64,000 nucleotides of DNA from Affinibrenneria salicis (GTDB lineage: Bacteria > Pseudomonadota > Gammaproteobacteria > Enterobacterales > Enterobacteriaceae). The stretch covers positions 496,001 through 560,000 of the forward strand of contig NZ_VYKJ01000001.1 of NCBI RefSeq assembly GCF_008710095.1, read 5' to 3'. The notes beneath the pieces were generated by a model that searched no databases, was not told the origin of the DNA, and worked only from the letters and a program-made list of their open reading frames with translations. Positions within the stretch are counted from its first letter, which is position 1. Each line of letters starts with the position of its first letter. Made by a program: the position numbers and the translations under genes. Positions 36,841-47,549 of the stretch are shown here, in pieces.

Positions 36841-38850
36841 TTACTGCTCCTGATTAGCCAACTTCTGTTGCTTCATTTTGCGGATAAAGGCCAGTGCTTC
36901 AGCGTAACGCTTCTCAATCGGGTCGCTGGCATTCAGCGAAGGCTCTCTCTGTTGTTCACGGGTGAACTGCTTAATCTTAGGCCAAAGGATAATTGCCTCT
37001 TCTTCGGAGACCTGCGATTGGCTGGCACTTACCGCTTCCTGAATGGTTTTCAGCATAGGCGCAGTTACCGATTTAGAGATAATTTCATAAGCACCATGAA
37101 ACGGATTTACCGCATCTATCAGGTCTATATCCAGATTGTCAATACAGATGAATTTTTCACCCATTTTCAGGAACTGCTTACCTGCGACACTGCTAACTGA
37201 CTCTTCTTCAGCATCATTCGCCATGTCCACATTGGCACCCTGCGGCAGGTTTTCCCAATCAACCACGCCCCCTTTCTGAGTGATCAACATACTTTGTAAT
37301 ACCCCCTGGCGTACCTGTTCCTGTTCTTTTTCGGTCAAGTCTGGGTAAAGGGTCTGAATAACTGCTGGCAAAGCCACTTGAGTAATGGTTTCGGGAGGCG
37401 TGGTTTCACTGATTGCCTCTTTGACCAACTGCTCGTTAGCCATCAGGGTCGCCATAATTTCATTCTTGTCACTATTTAGAATATCCAACACTTTCGGGGA
37501 TACCGGTGAGGTTGCGGAATCATGTACGAGCAAAGTATTGGGCGGCAGTGGCCGACCGTCCCATTGAGAACGAGGCTTAAACTGGATGTTGGGAGCTAAG
37601 ATCTGCTCCATCAATAACGATGTGGTGATCGCCTTAAGCATATTATTGACCGATGCCTTCACATCATCATCCTGTGCATCGGGTTGAGCGATGAGATTGG
37701 TAAACTGAGCATGCTTTTTTCCCGTACAATCTCGGGTCGCACGACCAATAATCTGAACAATTTCTGTCAGAGAACTGCGATAGCCAATAGTCAGCACATG
37801 TTCACAGTAAGGCCAGTCAAACCCTTCTTTCGCCATGCCTAAGGCGATGATGATGTCCATGTCATCAGCCGCTTTGATATTACGTAAATACGCTTGGATT
37901 TTGGGTCGTTCGTTAGGATTATCATCAACCAGATTGGCTAATTTTATCTCACGACCATTTTTCCCCGCAATATGATAAACCCCTGTCAGAGGATCGCGCT
38001 TTATCACGTTGCCAAGCACATCGATGATAGAATCAACCTCTCCGTATTTATCTTTGGTCGATTCACCAGAATTGACATTCGGAATATGAATAATCGTTTT
38101 TTTGCTGGTATCGAGTACCGTGGGCAATGCATCAATATAACGCCCCTGATAAAAATGATAGCCAATACCCAGGGATTTAAGATACTGATAGCCGTTTAGC
38201 TGCTCGTAATAGGTGTATGTCACCTTAGTAAACAGTGCCTCATCCTCAGGCAACAGGATCGGCACGGTATCGCCTCGGAAGTATGAGCCGGTCATGGCAA
38301 CGATATGCGCCCTCGATTTTTTTATGAGCTCGTCAATAAGATTACCAAGCCGGTTATCACCATCGGCAGAAACATGGTGAAACTCATCAATAGCCACCAG
38401 GCAATTATCGAAATCTGTTACTAGTAATTTATCAAAGGCAAAACGCAAGGTCGCATGAGTACATATCAGAATACGTTCTTTGCCGTACATAAAGCGTTGA
38501 AAAGCCTGAACCTTGCCCGCTTCCCCGCCATCCACACACAGATTGTTCTCGGATTTAACATTCCAGTCAGCAAAAAAACCTTTTCCAGTTAAACAAGTGT
38601 CCTGAAAAGAACCGCCGATAGACTTTTCCGGGACGGCGACAATCACTTTACGCACTCTCTGATTTTCCAGCTTATCCAGCCCCAGAAACATCAACGCACG
38701 CGATTTCCCCGAAGCCGGAGGAGACTTGATCAACAGATACTGGCTGTTGCGTTCAGCAAAAGCACGGGCCTGCATTTCACGCATCCCCATCGAATTAAGG
38801 CTGGTACTTTGGCCTGTTTGACCATACTTAACATGCAATAAGTTATTCAT
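36841..38850 (-). CDS. DEAD/DEAH-box helicase, second gene of the defence operon
   Basis: A 669-residue superfamily 2 helicase-like ATPase, likely a translocation subunit. The motifs are visible: Walker A PPASGKS (44-50), Walker B DEFH (155-158), motif III-like MTGS (186-189), motif V MAKEGFDW (339-346) and motif VI QIIGRATRD (366-374). The C-terminal third, with several acidic segments, is less conserved and may bind partners. Its ATG overlaps the methyltransferase stop by 8 nt (ATGAATAA), so the two are translationally coupled. The whole operon is visibly more AT-rich than the core chromosome. Confidence 0.92.
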   Translation of the reverse strand: MNNLLHVKYGQTGQSTSLNSMGMREMQARAFAERNSQYLLIKSPPASGKSRALMFLGLDKLENQRVRKVIVAVPEKSIGGSFQDTCLTGKGFFADWNVKSENNLCVDGGEAGKVQAFQRFMYGKERILICTHATLRFAFDKLLVTDFDNCLVAIDEFHHVSADGDNRLGNLIDELIKKSRAHIVAMTGSYFRGDTVPILLPEDEALFTKVTYTYYEQLNGYQYLKSLGIGYHFYQGRYIDALPTVLDTSKKTIIHIPNVNSGESTKDKYGEVDSIIDVLGNVIKRDPLTGVYHIAGKNGREIKLANLVDDNPNERPKIQAYLRNIKAADDMDIIIALGMAKEGFDWPYCEHVLTIGYRSSLTEIVQIIGRATRDCTGKKHAQFTNLIAQPDAQDDDVKASVNNMLKAITTSLLMEQILAPNIQFKPRSQWDGRPLPPNTLLVHDSATSPVSPKVLDILNSDKNEIMATLMANEQLVKEAISETTPPETITQVALPAVIQTLYPDLTEKEQEQVRQGVLQSMLITQKGGVVDWENLPQGANVDMANDAEEESVSSVAGKQFLKMGEKFICIDNLDIDLIDAVNPFHGAYEIISKSVTAPMLKTIQEAVSASQSQVSEEEAIILWPKIKQFTREQQREPSLNASDPIEKRYAEALAFIRKMKQQKLANQEQ

Positions 38851-41587
38851 TATGGTTTCCTGCGTTGGACGGTGTTGTGGTCTTTCTTGGTTTAGCCTGA
38901 GTCGCTGTCAGTTTTTGTGTAAGTGCTTCATAGCGTGCCAGCAGGCAGCTTAAGCGGTCGGCTGCATCTTTGAATGGGCGCTCACGGTAAAGTCGATCCA
39001 CCGCTGTATCGAGGGCCTGATGAGCAGCCAACAGCTTTGGCGGCATCTTGTCGGGATCATAGAGTTCAGCGAGTGTACGTCCTGGGAATTCTTCACGGAT
39101 TAAAATCACGTCTTCGGCAAGTATCTCGATTTGTTTACGTTGTATGGTGGTAACTTCAGGCCAAGGAAAGGGGTTGTAGACAACAGACGAAGAATAGCTA
39201 TAACGACTTTCAAGACGACCAGTCACTAATCTCATCCAGTCATTATGCATTAGAGAAGAAAGTATTCCGAATTCATATAGTGAACCACCAGGAATTATAT
39301 AATTCCTGTTTGTAGAAATAACATCTGCATTAAAAAAACCAAGAGGAACATAAATACGGCGCTCCGATGATACACTGGGAACCAAGATATAGTTACCAGA
39401 TAAAGGCTGGCTTACCTGTATAAATACATGCGGTTTATTTGCCATTTTCAGTGCTGCCGGATGACCTGCTTTTAACCTTAAAGCCCTTACAGCATCTGTT
39501 CTTCTATGTACTTCTGGCATTCCTTGCAAATCATCCTCTGTCGCATCAACCAGCCATAGACACCAGCGTTCCTTTCCGTTTAAAAACTCATCAGCTCCCA
39601 AAACCCTTTTAATCCAGCGTTCAGCCTGAGGTTCTTTTTTTAATAATAAATCTCGCTCTGGCTTGCTTAATAATAAGTGACCACCATCGGTAGGCTTATT
39701 CCCAAACAATAAAGCCGGCACAGTATTAATTAATGGTTTATTGGTTGCATAAATAGCAAGATTACTACCCTCAACCAAATAAGGACTGATATTACTAACT
39801 AACTTACAATGCCATTCACCATCCACTCTCTGATATAATTTCCGTGTTTTCACCTGAGCGGATAGACCAATAATAATGACATGAACAGCAGCTTTATCTC
39901 TGGCATTATTTGCCCATGTAAAAGTTGGGTAAGCAAAATGGATATTCAACCCAAGGGCAAAAATTGGCGGCCATAGCGTCGCTACTTGTTCTCCCTGACA
40001 AATGGAATTAGTTGCCACCAGTGCCAGTTCAGCACGGGAATTCTGAATATATTGAGCTCCTTTCCAGAACCAACAAGCAACATAATCAAGATAGCCTAAC
40101 GCCTTAAAACCGCTAAAAATAGCATGCATATCTGATTTCTGATCTTCTGTACGACCAATAGTACCCAAAAACGGCGGATTACCAATTACGTAAACTTCGT
40201 CATCAACTTGTTTGGGACAGATCTGATGCCAGTCAAGACGTAAGCTGTTGCCACTATGAATATTGCCGCTTTCACGTAACGGCAATGCCGGTGGCGCAAA
40301 ACCAAACGCTTTTTCCCACTGGCTATTTACCTGGTGTTCCGCCAGCCAGAGGGATAACCGAGCAATCTGGCAGGCGAAATCATCAATCTCAATACCGTAA
40401 AACTGTGATAGGTGAAGACCACTCATTGAAAATGTTTGAGGTTCCAGCTCACGAAGAGCCTCAATCACTTCAATTTCCAGATTGCGTAACGCTTTGTAGG
40501 CCACAATCAGGAAATTACCAGATCCACATGCAGGATCGAATACTTTGATCTTGCCGAGTCGCACTAGTAACGCTTTAAGCCCCTTGGCATTGTTACGCTG
40601 TTTATCCAACTCAACGCGTAACGGATCAAGAAACAGGGGCTGAATCACCTTCATGATATTGCGATATGAGGTGTAGTGCTGCCCTAAGCGGCTGCGCTGC
40701 TCCACATCAATCACGGCCTGGAACATGCTGCCGAAAATGTCTGGGTTAATCTCACTCCAGTTCATGGTGCCGCATTCGAGTAAGATCTTGCGCCCTTTTT
40801 TTCCCAGTTCGGGAACCGGTTCATCGCTGGCAAACAATCCACCATTTACATACGGAAATGCTGCCAGATGGGCGGGTAGCCTTTGCCGTTGAAGGCTGTC
40901 AGGCTTCTCATCTAACACACCAAATAACTGATAAAGAAATGCATCCAGATCGCTGCCATCTTCTTCGGTAAAACCTTTGACAGCAGACGTAAACTGGGAG
41001 AGGGCAAAAATACCGGTGTCTTCGGCAAAAAGACAAAATAACAAGCGAGTCAGGAAGACGTTAAGGGCGTGAATATCTTCAGACTTGCTGAGGTCATTGC
41101 GAACTCGGATGAGGTCAAACAATCTCCCCATCTTCTCGGCGGCCTTCACATCAGCAGGGTTTTCACTGCTAATAATGGCTTTCTCAAGGCCCACTAACGG
41201 CAAAAAGAAACCGTAGTTGCTATGTAACTCGTCCATTTCAACATCGAGCCGCTCTTTGCTCGCAGTATCCCAAGCCAGAAAGCGAGTAAAATCAGTGACC
41301 AGCACGAAGCGGATCTTGTTTTTAGCTATTACCGGGTCATCAACACACTGATTTAGCAGAGTCTCAAGATCTTCTCCCTCCACAGCAGACTGAAACCAGA
41401 GTTTGTTCTTAATACCGACCTGACCAGGCTCTTTAGCGATGTTACGGCTACTGCCCTGACGCACCTGTGTAATCGTTGATTTAGGAAAATCAAAAGCGGC
41501 CATAAAACCATAAATGAATTCATCACGATTCAGCTCGTGGGTTATCTGTTCAAGCTGCTCGAAAATCCTCGCCTGATTAACTGCCAT
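38843..41587 (-). CDS. MmeI-like N6-adenine DNA methyltransferase, first gene of the defence operon
   Basis: A 914-residue class I SAM-dependent methyltransferase, similar in layout to MmeI-type proteins. The N-terminal domain (about 1-150) is followed by a helical linker with YTSYRNIMKVI (305-315), SAM motif I DPACGSGNF (351-359), catalytic motif IV NPPF (470-473) of adenine-N6 enzymes, and a target-recognition region in the C-terminal half. I see no clear D-ExK nuclease triad in the N-terminal part, which fits nuclease activity being supplied by the GIY-YIG partner. The start at 41587 (MAVNQARIFE) has AAGGA 6 nt upstream; the frame runs to 41608. The inverted repeat boundary at 41478 cuts inside codon 37. 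Confidence 0.92.
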   Translation of the reverse strand: MAVNQARIFEQLEQITHELNRDEFIYGFMAAFDFPKSTITQVRQGSSRNIAKEPGQVGIKNKLWFQSAVEGEDLETLLNQCVDDPVIAKNKIRFVLVTDFTRFLAWDTASKERLDVEMDELHSNYGFFLPLVGLEKAIISSENPADVKAAEKMGRLFDLIRVRNDLSKSEDIHALNVFLTRLLFCLFAEDTGIFALSQFTSAVKGFTEEDGSDLDAFLYQLFGVLDEKPDSLQRQRLPAHLAAFPYVNGGLFASDEPVPELGKKGRKILLECGTMNWSEINPDIFGSMFQAVIDVEQRSRLGQHYTSYRNIMKVIQPLFLDPLRVELDKQRNNAKGLKALLVRLGKIKVFDPACGSGNFLIVAYKALRNLEIEVIEALRELEPQTFSMSGLHLSQFYGIEIDDFACQIARLSLWLAEHQVNSQWEKAFGFAPPALPLRESGNIHSGNSLRLDWHQICPKQVDDEVYVIGNPPFLGTIGRTEDQKSDMHAIFSGFKALGYLDYVACWFWKGAQYIQNSRAELALVATNSICQGEQVATLWPPIFALGLNIHFAYPTFTWANNARDKAAVHVIIIGLSAQVKTRKLYQRVDGEWHCKLVSNISPYLVEGSNLAIYATNKPLINTVPALLFGNKPTDGGHLLLSKPERDLLLKKEPQAERWIKRVLGADEFLNGKERWCLWLVDATEDDLQGMPEVHRRTDAVRALRLKAGHPAALKMANKPHVFIQVSQPLSGNYILVPSVSSERRIYVPLGFFNADVISTNRNYIIPGGSLYEFGILSSLMHNDWMRLVTGRLESRYSYSSSVVYNPFPWPEVTTIQRKQIEILAEDVILIREEFPGRTLAELYDPDKMPPKLLAAHQALDTAVDRLYRERPFKDAADRLSCLLARYEALTQKLTATQAKPRKTTTPSNAGNHNE

Positions 41588-41650
41588 ACATGATCCTTCA
41601 GAATGCATAACTTGTTTTTTGTCATCACTATATACCGTTTGTGGTTAAAC
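41479..41650. other. Unique 172-bp spacer at the centre of the inverted repeat
   Basis: The spacer contains the first 36 codons and ribosome site of the methyltransferase and its upstream region, with an AT-rich TATATAG promoter-like stretch at about 41628-41634 on the minus strand. At the junction, TTTA at 41480-41483 matches the complement of 41646-41649, a 4-bp microhomology. Beyond 41650 the sequence is the reverse complement of bases before 41479. Confidence 0.95.
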
Positions 41651-44286
41651 CAACGATTACACAGGTGCGTCAGGGCAGTAGCCGTAACATCGCTAAAGAG
41701 CCTGGTCAGGTCGGTATTAAGAACAAACTCTGGTTTCAGTCTGCTGTGGAGGGAGAAGATCTTGAGACTCTGCTAAATCAGTGTGTTGATGACCCGGTAA
41801 TAGCTAAAAACAAGATCCGCTTCGTGCTGGTCACTGATTTTACTCGCTTTCTGGCTTGGGATACTGCGAGCAAAGAGCGGCTCGATGTTGAAATGGACGA
41901 GTTACATAGCAACTACGGTTTCTTTTTGCCGTTAGTGGGCCTTGAGAAAGCCATTATTAGCAGTGAAAACCCTGCTGATGTGAAGGCCGCCGAGAAGATG
42001 GGGAGATTGTTTGACCTCATCCGAGTTCGCAATGACCTCAGCAAGTCTGAAGATATTCACGCCCTTAACGTCTTCCTGACTCGCTTGTTATTTTGTCTTT
42101 TTGCCGAAGACACCGGTATTTTTGCCCTCTCCCAGTTTACGTCTGCTGTCAAAGGTTTTACCGAAGAAGATGGCAGCGATCTGGATGCATTTCTTTATCA
42201 GTTATTTGGTGTGTTAGATGAGAAGCCTGACAGCCTTCAACGGCAAAGGCTACCCGCCCATCTGGCAGCATTTCCGTATGTAAATGGTGGATTGTTTGCC
42301 AGCGATGAACCGGTTCCCGAACTGGGAAAAAAAGGGCGCAAGATCTTACTCGAATGCGGCACCATGAACTGGAGTGAGATTAACCCAGACATTTTCGGCA
42401 GCATGTTCCAGGCCGTGATTGATGTGGAGCAGCGCAGCCGCTTAGGGCAGCACTACACCTCATATCGCAATATCATGAAGGTGATTCAGCCCCTGTTTCT
42501 TGATCCGTTACGCGTTGAGTTGGATAAACAGCGTAACAATGCCAAGGGGCTTAAAGCGTTACTAGTGCGACTCGGCAAGATCAAAGTATTCGATCCTGCA
42601 TGTGGATCTGGTAATTTCCTGATTGTGGCCTACAAAGCGTTACGCAATCTGGAAATTGAAGTGATTGAGGCTCTTCGTGAGCTGGAACCTCAAACATTTT
42701 CAATGAGTGGTCTTCACCTATCACAGTTTTACGGTATTGAGATTGATGATTTCGCCTGCCAGATTGCTCGGTTATCCCTCTGGCTGGCGGAACACCAGGT
42801 AAATAGCCAGTGGGAAAAAGCGTTTGGTTTTGCGCCACCGGCATTGCCGTTACGTGAAAGCGGCAATATTCATAGTGGCAACAGCTTACGTCTTGACTGG
42901 CATCAGATCTGTCCCAAACAAGTTGATGACGAAGTTTACGTAATTGGTAATCCGCCGTTTTTGGGTACTATTGGTCGTACAGAAGATCAGAAATCAGATA
43001 TGCATGCTATTTTTAGCGGTTTTAAGGCGTTAGGCTATCTTGATTATGTTGCTTGTTGGTTCTGGAAAGGAGCTCAATATATTCAGAATTCCCGTGCTGA
43101 ACTGGCACTGGTGGCAACTAATTCCATTTGTCAGGGAGAACAAGTAGCGACGCTATGGCCGCCAATTTTTGCCCTTGGGTTGAATATCCATTTTGCTTAC
43201 CCAACTTTTACATGGGCAAATAATGCCAGAGATAAAGCTGCTGTTCATGTCATTATTATTGGTCTATCCGCTCAGGTGAAAACACGGAAATTATATCAGA
43301 GAGTGGATGGTGAATGGCATTGTAAGTTAGTTAGTAATATCAGTCCTTATTTGGTTGAGGGTAGTAATCTTGCTATTTATGCAACCAATAAACCATTAAT
43401 TAATACTGTGCCGGCTTTATTGTTTGGGAATAAGCCTACCGATGGTGGTCACTTATTATTAAGCAAGCCAGAGCGAGATTTATTATTAAAAAAAGAACCT
43501 CAGGCTGAACGCTGGATTAAAAGGGTTTTGGGAGCTGATGAGTTTTTAAACGGAAAGGAACGCTGGTGTCTATGGCTGGTTGATGCGACAGAGGATGATT
43601 TGCAAGGAATGCCAGAAGTACATAGAAGAACAGATGCTGTAAGGGCTTTAAGGTTAAAAGCAGGTCATCCGGCAGCACTGAAAATGGCAAATAAACCGCA
43701 TGTATTTATACAGGTAAGCCAGCCTTTATCTGGTAACTATATCTTGGTTCCCAGTGTATCATCGGAGCGCCGTATTTATGTTCCTCTTGGTTTTTTTAAT
43801 GCAGATGTTATTTCTACAAACAGGAATTATATAATTCCTGGTGGTTCACTATATGAATTCGGAATACTTTCTTCTCTAATGCATAATGACTGGATGAGAT
43901 TAGTGACTGGTCGTCTTGAAAGTCGTTATAGCTATTCTTCGTCTGTTGTCTACAACCCCTTTCCTTGGCCTGAAGTTACCACCATACAACGTAAACAAAT
44001 CGAGATACTTGCCGAAGACGTGATTTTAATCCGTGAAGAATTCCCAGGACGTACACTCGCTGAACTCTATGATCCCGACAAGATGCCGCCAAAGCTGTTG
44101 GCTGCTCATCAGGCCCTCGATACAGCGGTGGATCGACTTTACCGTGAGCGCCCATTCAAAGATGCAGCCGACCGCTTAAGCTGCCTGCTGGCACGCTATG
44201 AAGCACTTACACAAAAACTGACAGCGACTCAGGCTAAACCAAGAAAGACCACAACACCGTCCAACGCAGGAAACCATAATGAATAA
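41641..44286 (+). pseudogene. N-terminally truncated copy of the MmeI-like methyltransferase
   Basis: Residues 38-914 are identical to the left copy, but the first 37 residues are replaced by four codons from the junction (frame opens at GTG 41641 as MVKP, then TITQVRQG). No convincing ribosome site precedes the GTG. The loss removes part of the N-terminal domain and the native promoter, so this copy is probably non-functional if it exists in the cell. SAM motif and NPPF are retained. Confidence 0.85.
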
Positions 44287-46288
44287 CTTATTGCATGTTA
44301 AGTATGGTCAAACAGGCCAAAGTACCAGCCTTAATTCGATGGGGATGCGTGAAATGCAGGCCCGTGCTTTTGCTGAACGCAACAGCCAGTATCTGTTGAT
44401 CAAGTCTCCTCCGGCTTCGGGGAAATCGCGTGCGTTGATGTTTCTGGGGCTGGATAAGCTGGAAAATCAGAGAGTGCGTAAAGTGATTGTCGCCGTCCCG
44501 GAAAAGTCTATCGGCGGTTCTTTTCAGGACACTTGTTTAACTGGAAAAGGTTTTTTTGCTGACTGGAATGTTAAATCCGAGAACAATCTGTGTGTGGATG
44601 GCGGGGAAGCGGGCAAGGTTCAGGCTTTTCAACGCTTTATGTACGGCAAAGAACGTATTCTGATATGTACTCATGCGACCTTGCGTTTTGCCTTTGATAA
44701 ATTACTAGTAACAGATTTCGATAATTGCCTGGTGGCTATTGATGAGTTTCACCATGTTTCTGCCGATGGTGATAACCGGCTTGGTAATCTTATTGACGAG
44801 CTCATAAAAAAATCGAGGGCGCATATCGTTGCCATGACCGGCTCATACTTCCGAGGCGATACCGTGCCGATCCTGTTGCCTGAGGATGAGGCACTGTTTA
44901 CTAAGGTGACATACACCTATTACGAGCAGCTAAACGGCTATCAGTATCTTAAATCCCTGGGTATTGGCTATCATTTTTATCAGGGGCGTTATATTGATGC
45001 ATTGCCCACGGTACTCGATACCAGCAAAAAAACGATTATTCATATTCCGAATGTCAATTCTGGTGAATCGACCAAAGATAAATACGGAGAGGTTGATTCT
45101 ATCATCGATGTGCTTGGCAACGTGATAAAGCGCGATCCTCTGACAGGGGTTTATCATATTGCGGGGAAAAATGGTCGTGAGATAAAATTAGCCAATCTGG
45201 TTGATGATAATCCTAACGAACGACCCAAAATCCAAGCGTATTTACGTAATATCAAAGCGGCTGATGACATGGACATCATCATCGCCTTAGGCATGGCGAA
45301 AGAAGGGTTTGACTGGCCTTACTGTGAACATGTGCTGACTATTGGCTATCGCAGTTCTCTGACAGAAATTGTTCAGATTATTGGTCGTGCGACCCGAGAT
45401 TGTACGGGAAAAAAGCATGCTCAGTTTACCAATCTCATCGCTCAACCCGATGCACAGGATGATGATGTGAAGGCATCGGTCAATAATATGCTTAAGGCGA
45501 TCACCACATCGTTATTGATGGAGCAGATCTTAGCTCCCAACATCCAGTTTAAGCCTCGTTCTCAATGGGACGGTCGGCCACTGCCGCCCAATACTTTGCT
45601 CGTACATGATTCCGCAACCTCACCGGTATCCCCGAAAGTGTTGGATATTCTAAATAGTGACAAGAATGAAATTATGGCGACCCTGATGGCTAACGAGCAG
45701 TTGGTCAAAGAGGCAATCAGTGAAACCACGCCTCCCGAAACCATTACTCAAGTGGCTTTGCCAGCAGTTATTCAGACCCTTTACCCAGACTTGACCGAAA
45801 AAGAACAGGAACAGGTACGCCAGGGGGTATTACAAAGTATGTTGATCACTCAGAAAGGGGGCGTGGTTGATTGGGAAAACCTGCCGCAGGGTGCCAATGT
45901 GGACATGGCGAATGATGCTGAAGAAGAGTCAGTTAGCAGTGTCGCAGGTAAGCAGTTCCTGAAAATGGGTGAAAAATTCATCTGTATTGACAATCTGGAT
46001 ATAGACCTGATAGATGCGGTAAATCCGTTTCATGGTGCTTATGAAATTATCTCTAAATCGGTAACTGCGCCTATGCTGAAAACCATTCAGGAAGCGGTAA
46101 GTGCCAGCCAATCGCAGGTCTCCGAAGAAGAGGCAATTATCCTTTGGCCTAAGATTAAGCAGTTCACCCGTGAACAACAGAGAGAGCCTTCGCTGAATGC
46201 CAGCGACCCGATTGAGAAGCGTTACGCTGAAGCACTGGCCTTTATCCGCAAAATGAAGCAACAGAAGTTGGCTAATCAGGAGCAGTAA
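44279..46288 (+). CDS. DEAD/DEAH-box helicase (right-arm copy)
   Basis: Identical 669-residue copy of the helicase at 36841-38850, overlapping the truncated methyltransferase by 8 nt. In this arm it lacks the native operon promoter. Confidence 0.9.
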   Translation: MNNLLHVKYGQTGQSTSLNSMGMREMQARAFAERNSQYLLIKSPPASGKSRALMFLGLDKLENQRVRKVIVAVPEKSIGGSFQDTCLTGKGFFADWNVKSENNLCVDGGEAGKVQAFQRFMYGKERILICTHATLRFAFDKLLVTDFDNCLVAIDEFHHVSADGDNRLGNLIDELIKKSRAHIVAMTGSYFRGDTVPILLPEDEALFTKVTYTYYEQLNGYQYLKSLGIGYHFYQGRYIDALPTVLDTSKKTIIHIPNVNSGESTKDKYGEVDSIIDVLGNVIKRDPLTGVYHIAGKNGREIKLANLVDDNPNERPKIQAYLRNIKAADDMDIIIALGMAKEGFDWPYCEHVLTIGYRSSLTEIVQIIGRATRDCTGKKHAQFTNLIAQPDAQDDDVKASVNNMLKAITTSLLMEQILAPNIQFKPRSQWDGRPLPPNTLLVHDSATSPVSPKVLDILNSDKNEIMATLMANEQLVKEAISETTPPETITQVALPAVIQTLYPDLTEKEQEQVRQGVLQSMLITQKGGVVDWENLPQGANVDMANDAEEESVSSVAGKQFLKMGEKFICIDNLDIDLIDAVNPFHGAYEIISKSVTAPMLKTIQEAVSASQSQVSEEEAIILWPKIKQFTREQQREPSLNASDPIEKRYAEALAFIRKMKQQKLANQEQ

Positions 46289-46289
46289 A

Positions 46290-47549
46290 ATGATCCGGTT
46301 ATCGACAAAGCGATTAGCGGCCAAATCAACATTAGATGAGATCCTCAGTGAAGAAGATGATCTTGGTCTATTGGATGTTCACCCCCTGAAGCACAAAACG
46401 GGTCCTGTCGATTTGGCTGGCACTCAGTTTGTTGAAATTGTCGCGTTTTACGATCGGCATGGCCGTCTGCCAACTGAAAACAGCTCCGCGTCTCTTGATG
46501 AAAAGCGTCTGGCAAGACGATTGCGCATCATTAAAGAAAACCCCAATATATGCGCTTCGTTGCAAATTCTGGATTGCCAGGGGATTCTGGTTTCAAATCA
46601 TATTGAAAATGGCAGAACCCCACTAGTCGCTGAACCAGAGCCAATACCCTACGCCAACAAATCAGAACTGGTGACTTCTTTAGAGGATATTTTTGCCGAC
46701 GACGAGGACGGTTTATTAAATTTTGCGGAACCTGACATCTTCAGCTTACAGTATGTTTCCGCTGACAAAAAAGAGCAGCCAGATGAAATTGCTCAGCGCC
46801 AGCCTTGTCACGACTTCCAGCGTTTCGAACCGTTGTTTCACAGCCTGCATAAAGGCTTAAAAGATGGGGCTTTTGATCTTGAGCGTTTTACACATAAATT
46901 GAAAATTGTTGAAGGCGATTTTTTTATTCTTAATGGGTTACTAGGGTATGTGCATAGTGCTGGTGAACGTTTGGAAGAATATCGGACCTACAACGCCCGA
47001 CTGCGACTGATATTTGAGAATGGCACCGAGATGAACATGCTCTATCAATCCTTAACTCACGGTTTGGTGAGGGATAAAGAAGGACGCAAGGTACAACTCA
47101 AAGGCGAGAAGTTACAACCATCAGATGCTGCGGTGCCGACCGGTTTGGTTTATGTGCTCGCCACCACGAGTACAGACCCCGCGCTTATTCCTTATAAACA
47201 AAGCCTTTACAAGATTGGCTTTACCGAAACAACCGTGGAGCAGCGTATTGAGCATGCCGAGAAAGACCGTACTTTCCTCGAAGCACCAGTCCGGATTGTG
47301 GCTACCAGCCAGTGCTTTAACCTCAATGCCCAAAAGCTGGAGGCATTAGTACATGGTTTCCTCGCTGCCCGCCGTCTCAATATTACGCTCAAGAGCTACA
47401 ACGGTCAGGTCTATGCTCCCAGAGAGTGGTTTAACGTCCCATTGGCTACCGTTCAGGCAGTGATCCAGCACATTGTGGACGGAACTATTTCGCAGTACCG
47501 ACTGGATAATACGACTGGGAGAATTGTTGCGAAACATCCTGGGCCATAA
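46290..47549 (+). CDS. T5orf172-type GIY-YIG nuclease (right-arm copy)
   Basis: Identical 419-residue copy of the nuclease at 35580-36839, with the same 1-nt gap after the helicase gene. Confidence 0.88.
   Translation: MIRLSTKRLAAKSTLDEILSEEDDLGLLDVHPLKHKTGPVDLAGTQFVEIVAFYDRHGRLPTENSSASLDEKRLARRLRIIKENPNICASLQILDCQGILVSNHIENGRTPLVAEPEPIPYANKSELVTSLEDIFADDEDGLLNFAEPDIFSLQYVSADKKEQPDEIAQRQPCHDFQRFEPLFHSLHKGLKDGAFDLERFTHKLKIVEGDFFILNGLLGYVHSAGERLEEYRTYNARLRLIFENGTEMNMLYQSLTHGLVRDKEGRKVQLKGEKLQPSDAAVPTGLVYVLATTSTDPALIPYKQSLYKIGFTETTVEQRIEHAEKDRTFLEAPVRIVATSQCFNLNAQKLEALVHGFLAARRLNITLKSYNGQVYAPREWFNVPLATVQAVIQHIVDGTISQYRLDNTTGRIVAKHPGP

Larger units (their letters stand above)
19129..41478. repeat. 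Left arm of giant inverted repeat
   Basis: This 22,350-bp stretch is the reverse complement of 41651-64000. Every gene pair falls at coordinates summing to 83,129, and all translations compared are identical. The left boundary given is only where the right arm leaves the window; the real repeat may extend further into aspA. The inner boundary at 41478 is a true divergence point. The left arm is continuous with normal chromosome and holds the intact methyltransferase, so it is probably the original copy. Confidence 0.97.
30118..41650. mobile_element. Integrative element 2 (right end not seen)
   Basis: Beginning right after the att core, this element has the same layout as element 1: integrase, then a minus-strand second recombinase with leader and 9-mer clusters. 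It then carries HigBA, a Ner-like regulator, a C4/P4-type RNA region and the methyltransferase-helicase-nuclease operon. Its distal att site is not visible because the sequence folds back at 41479-41650. Confidence 0.65.
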
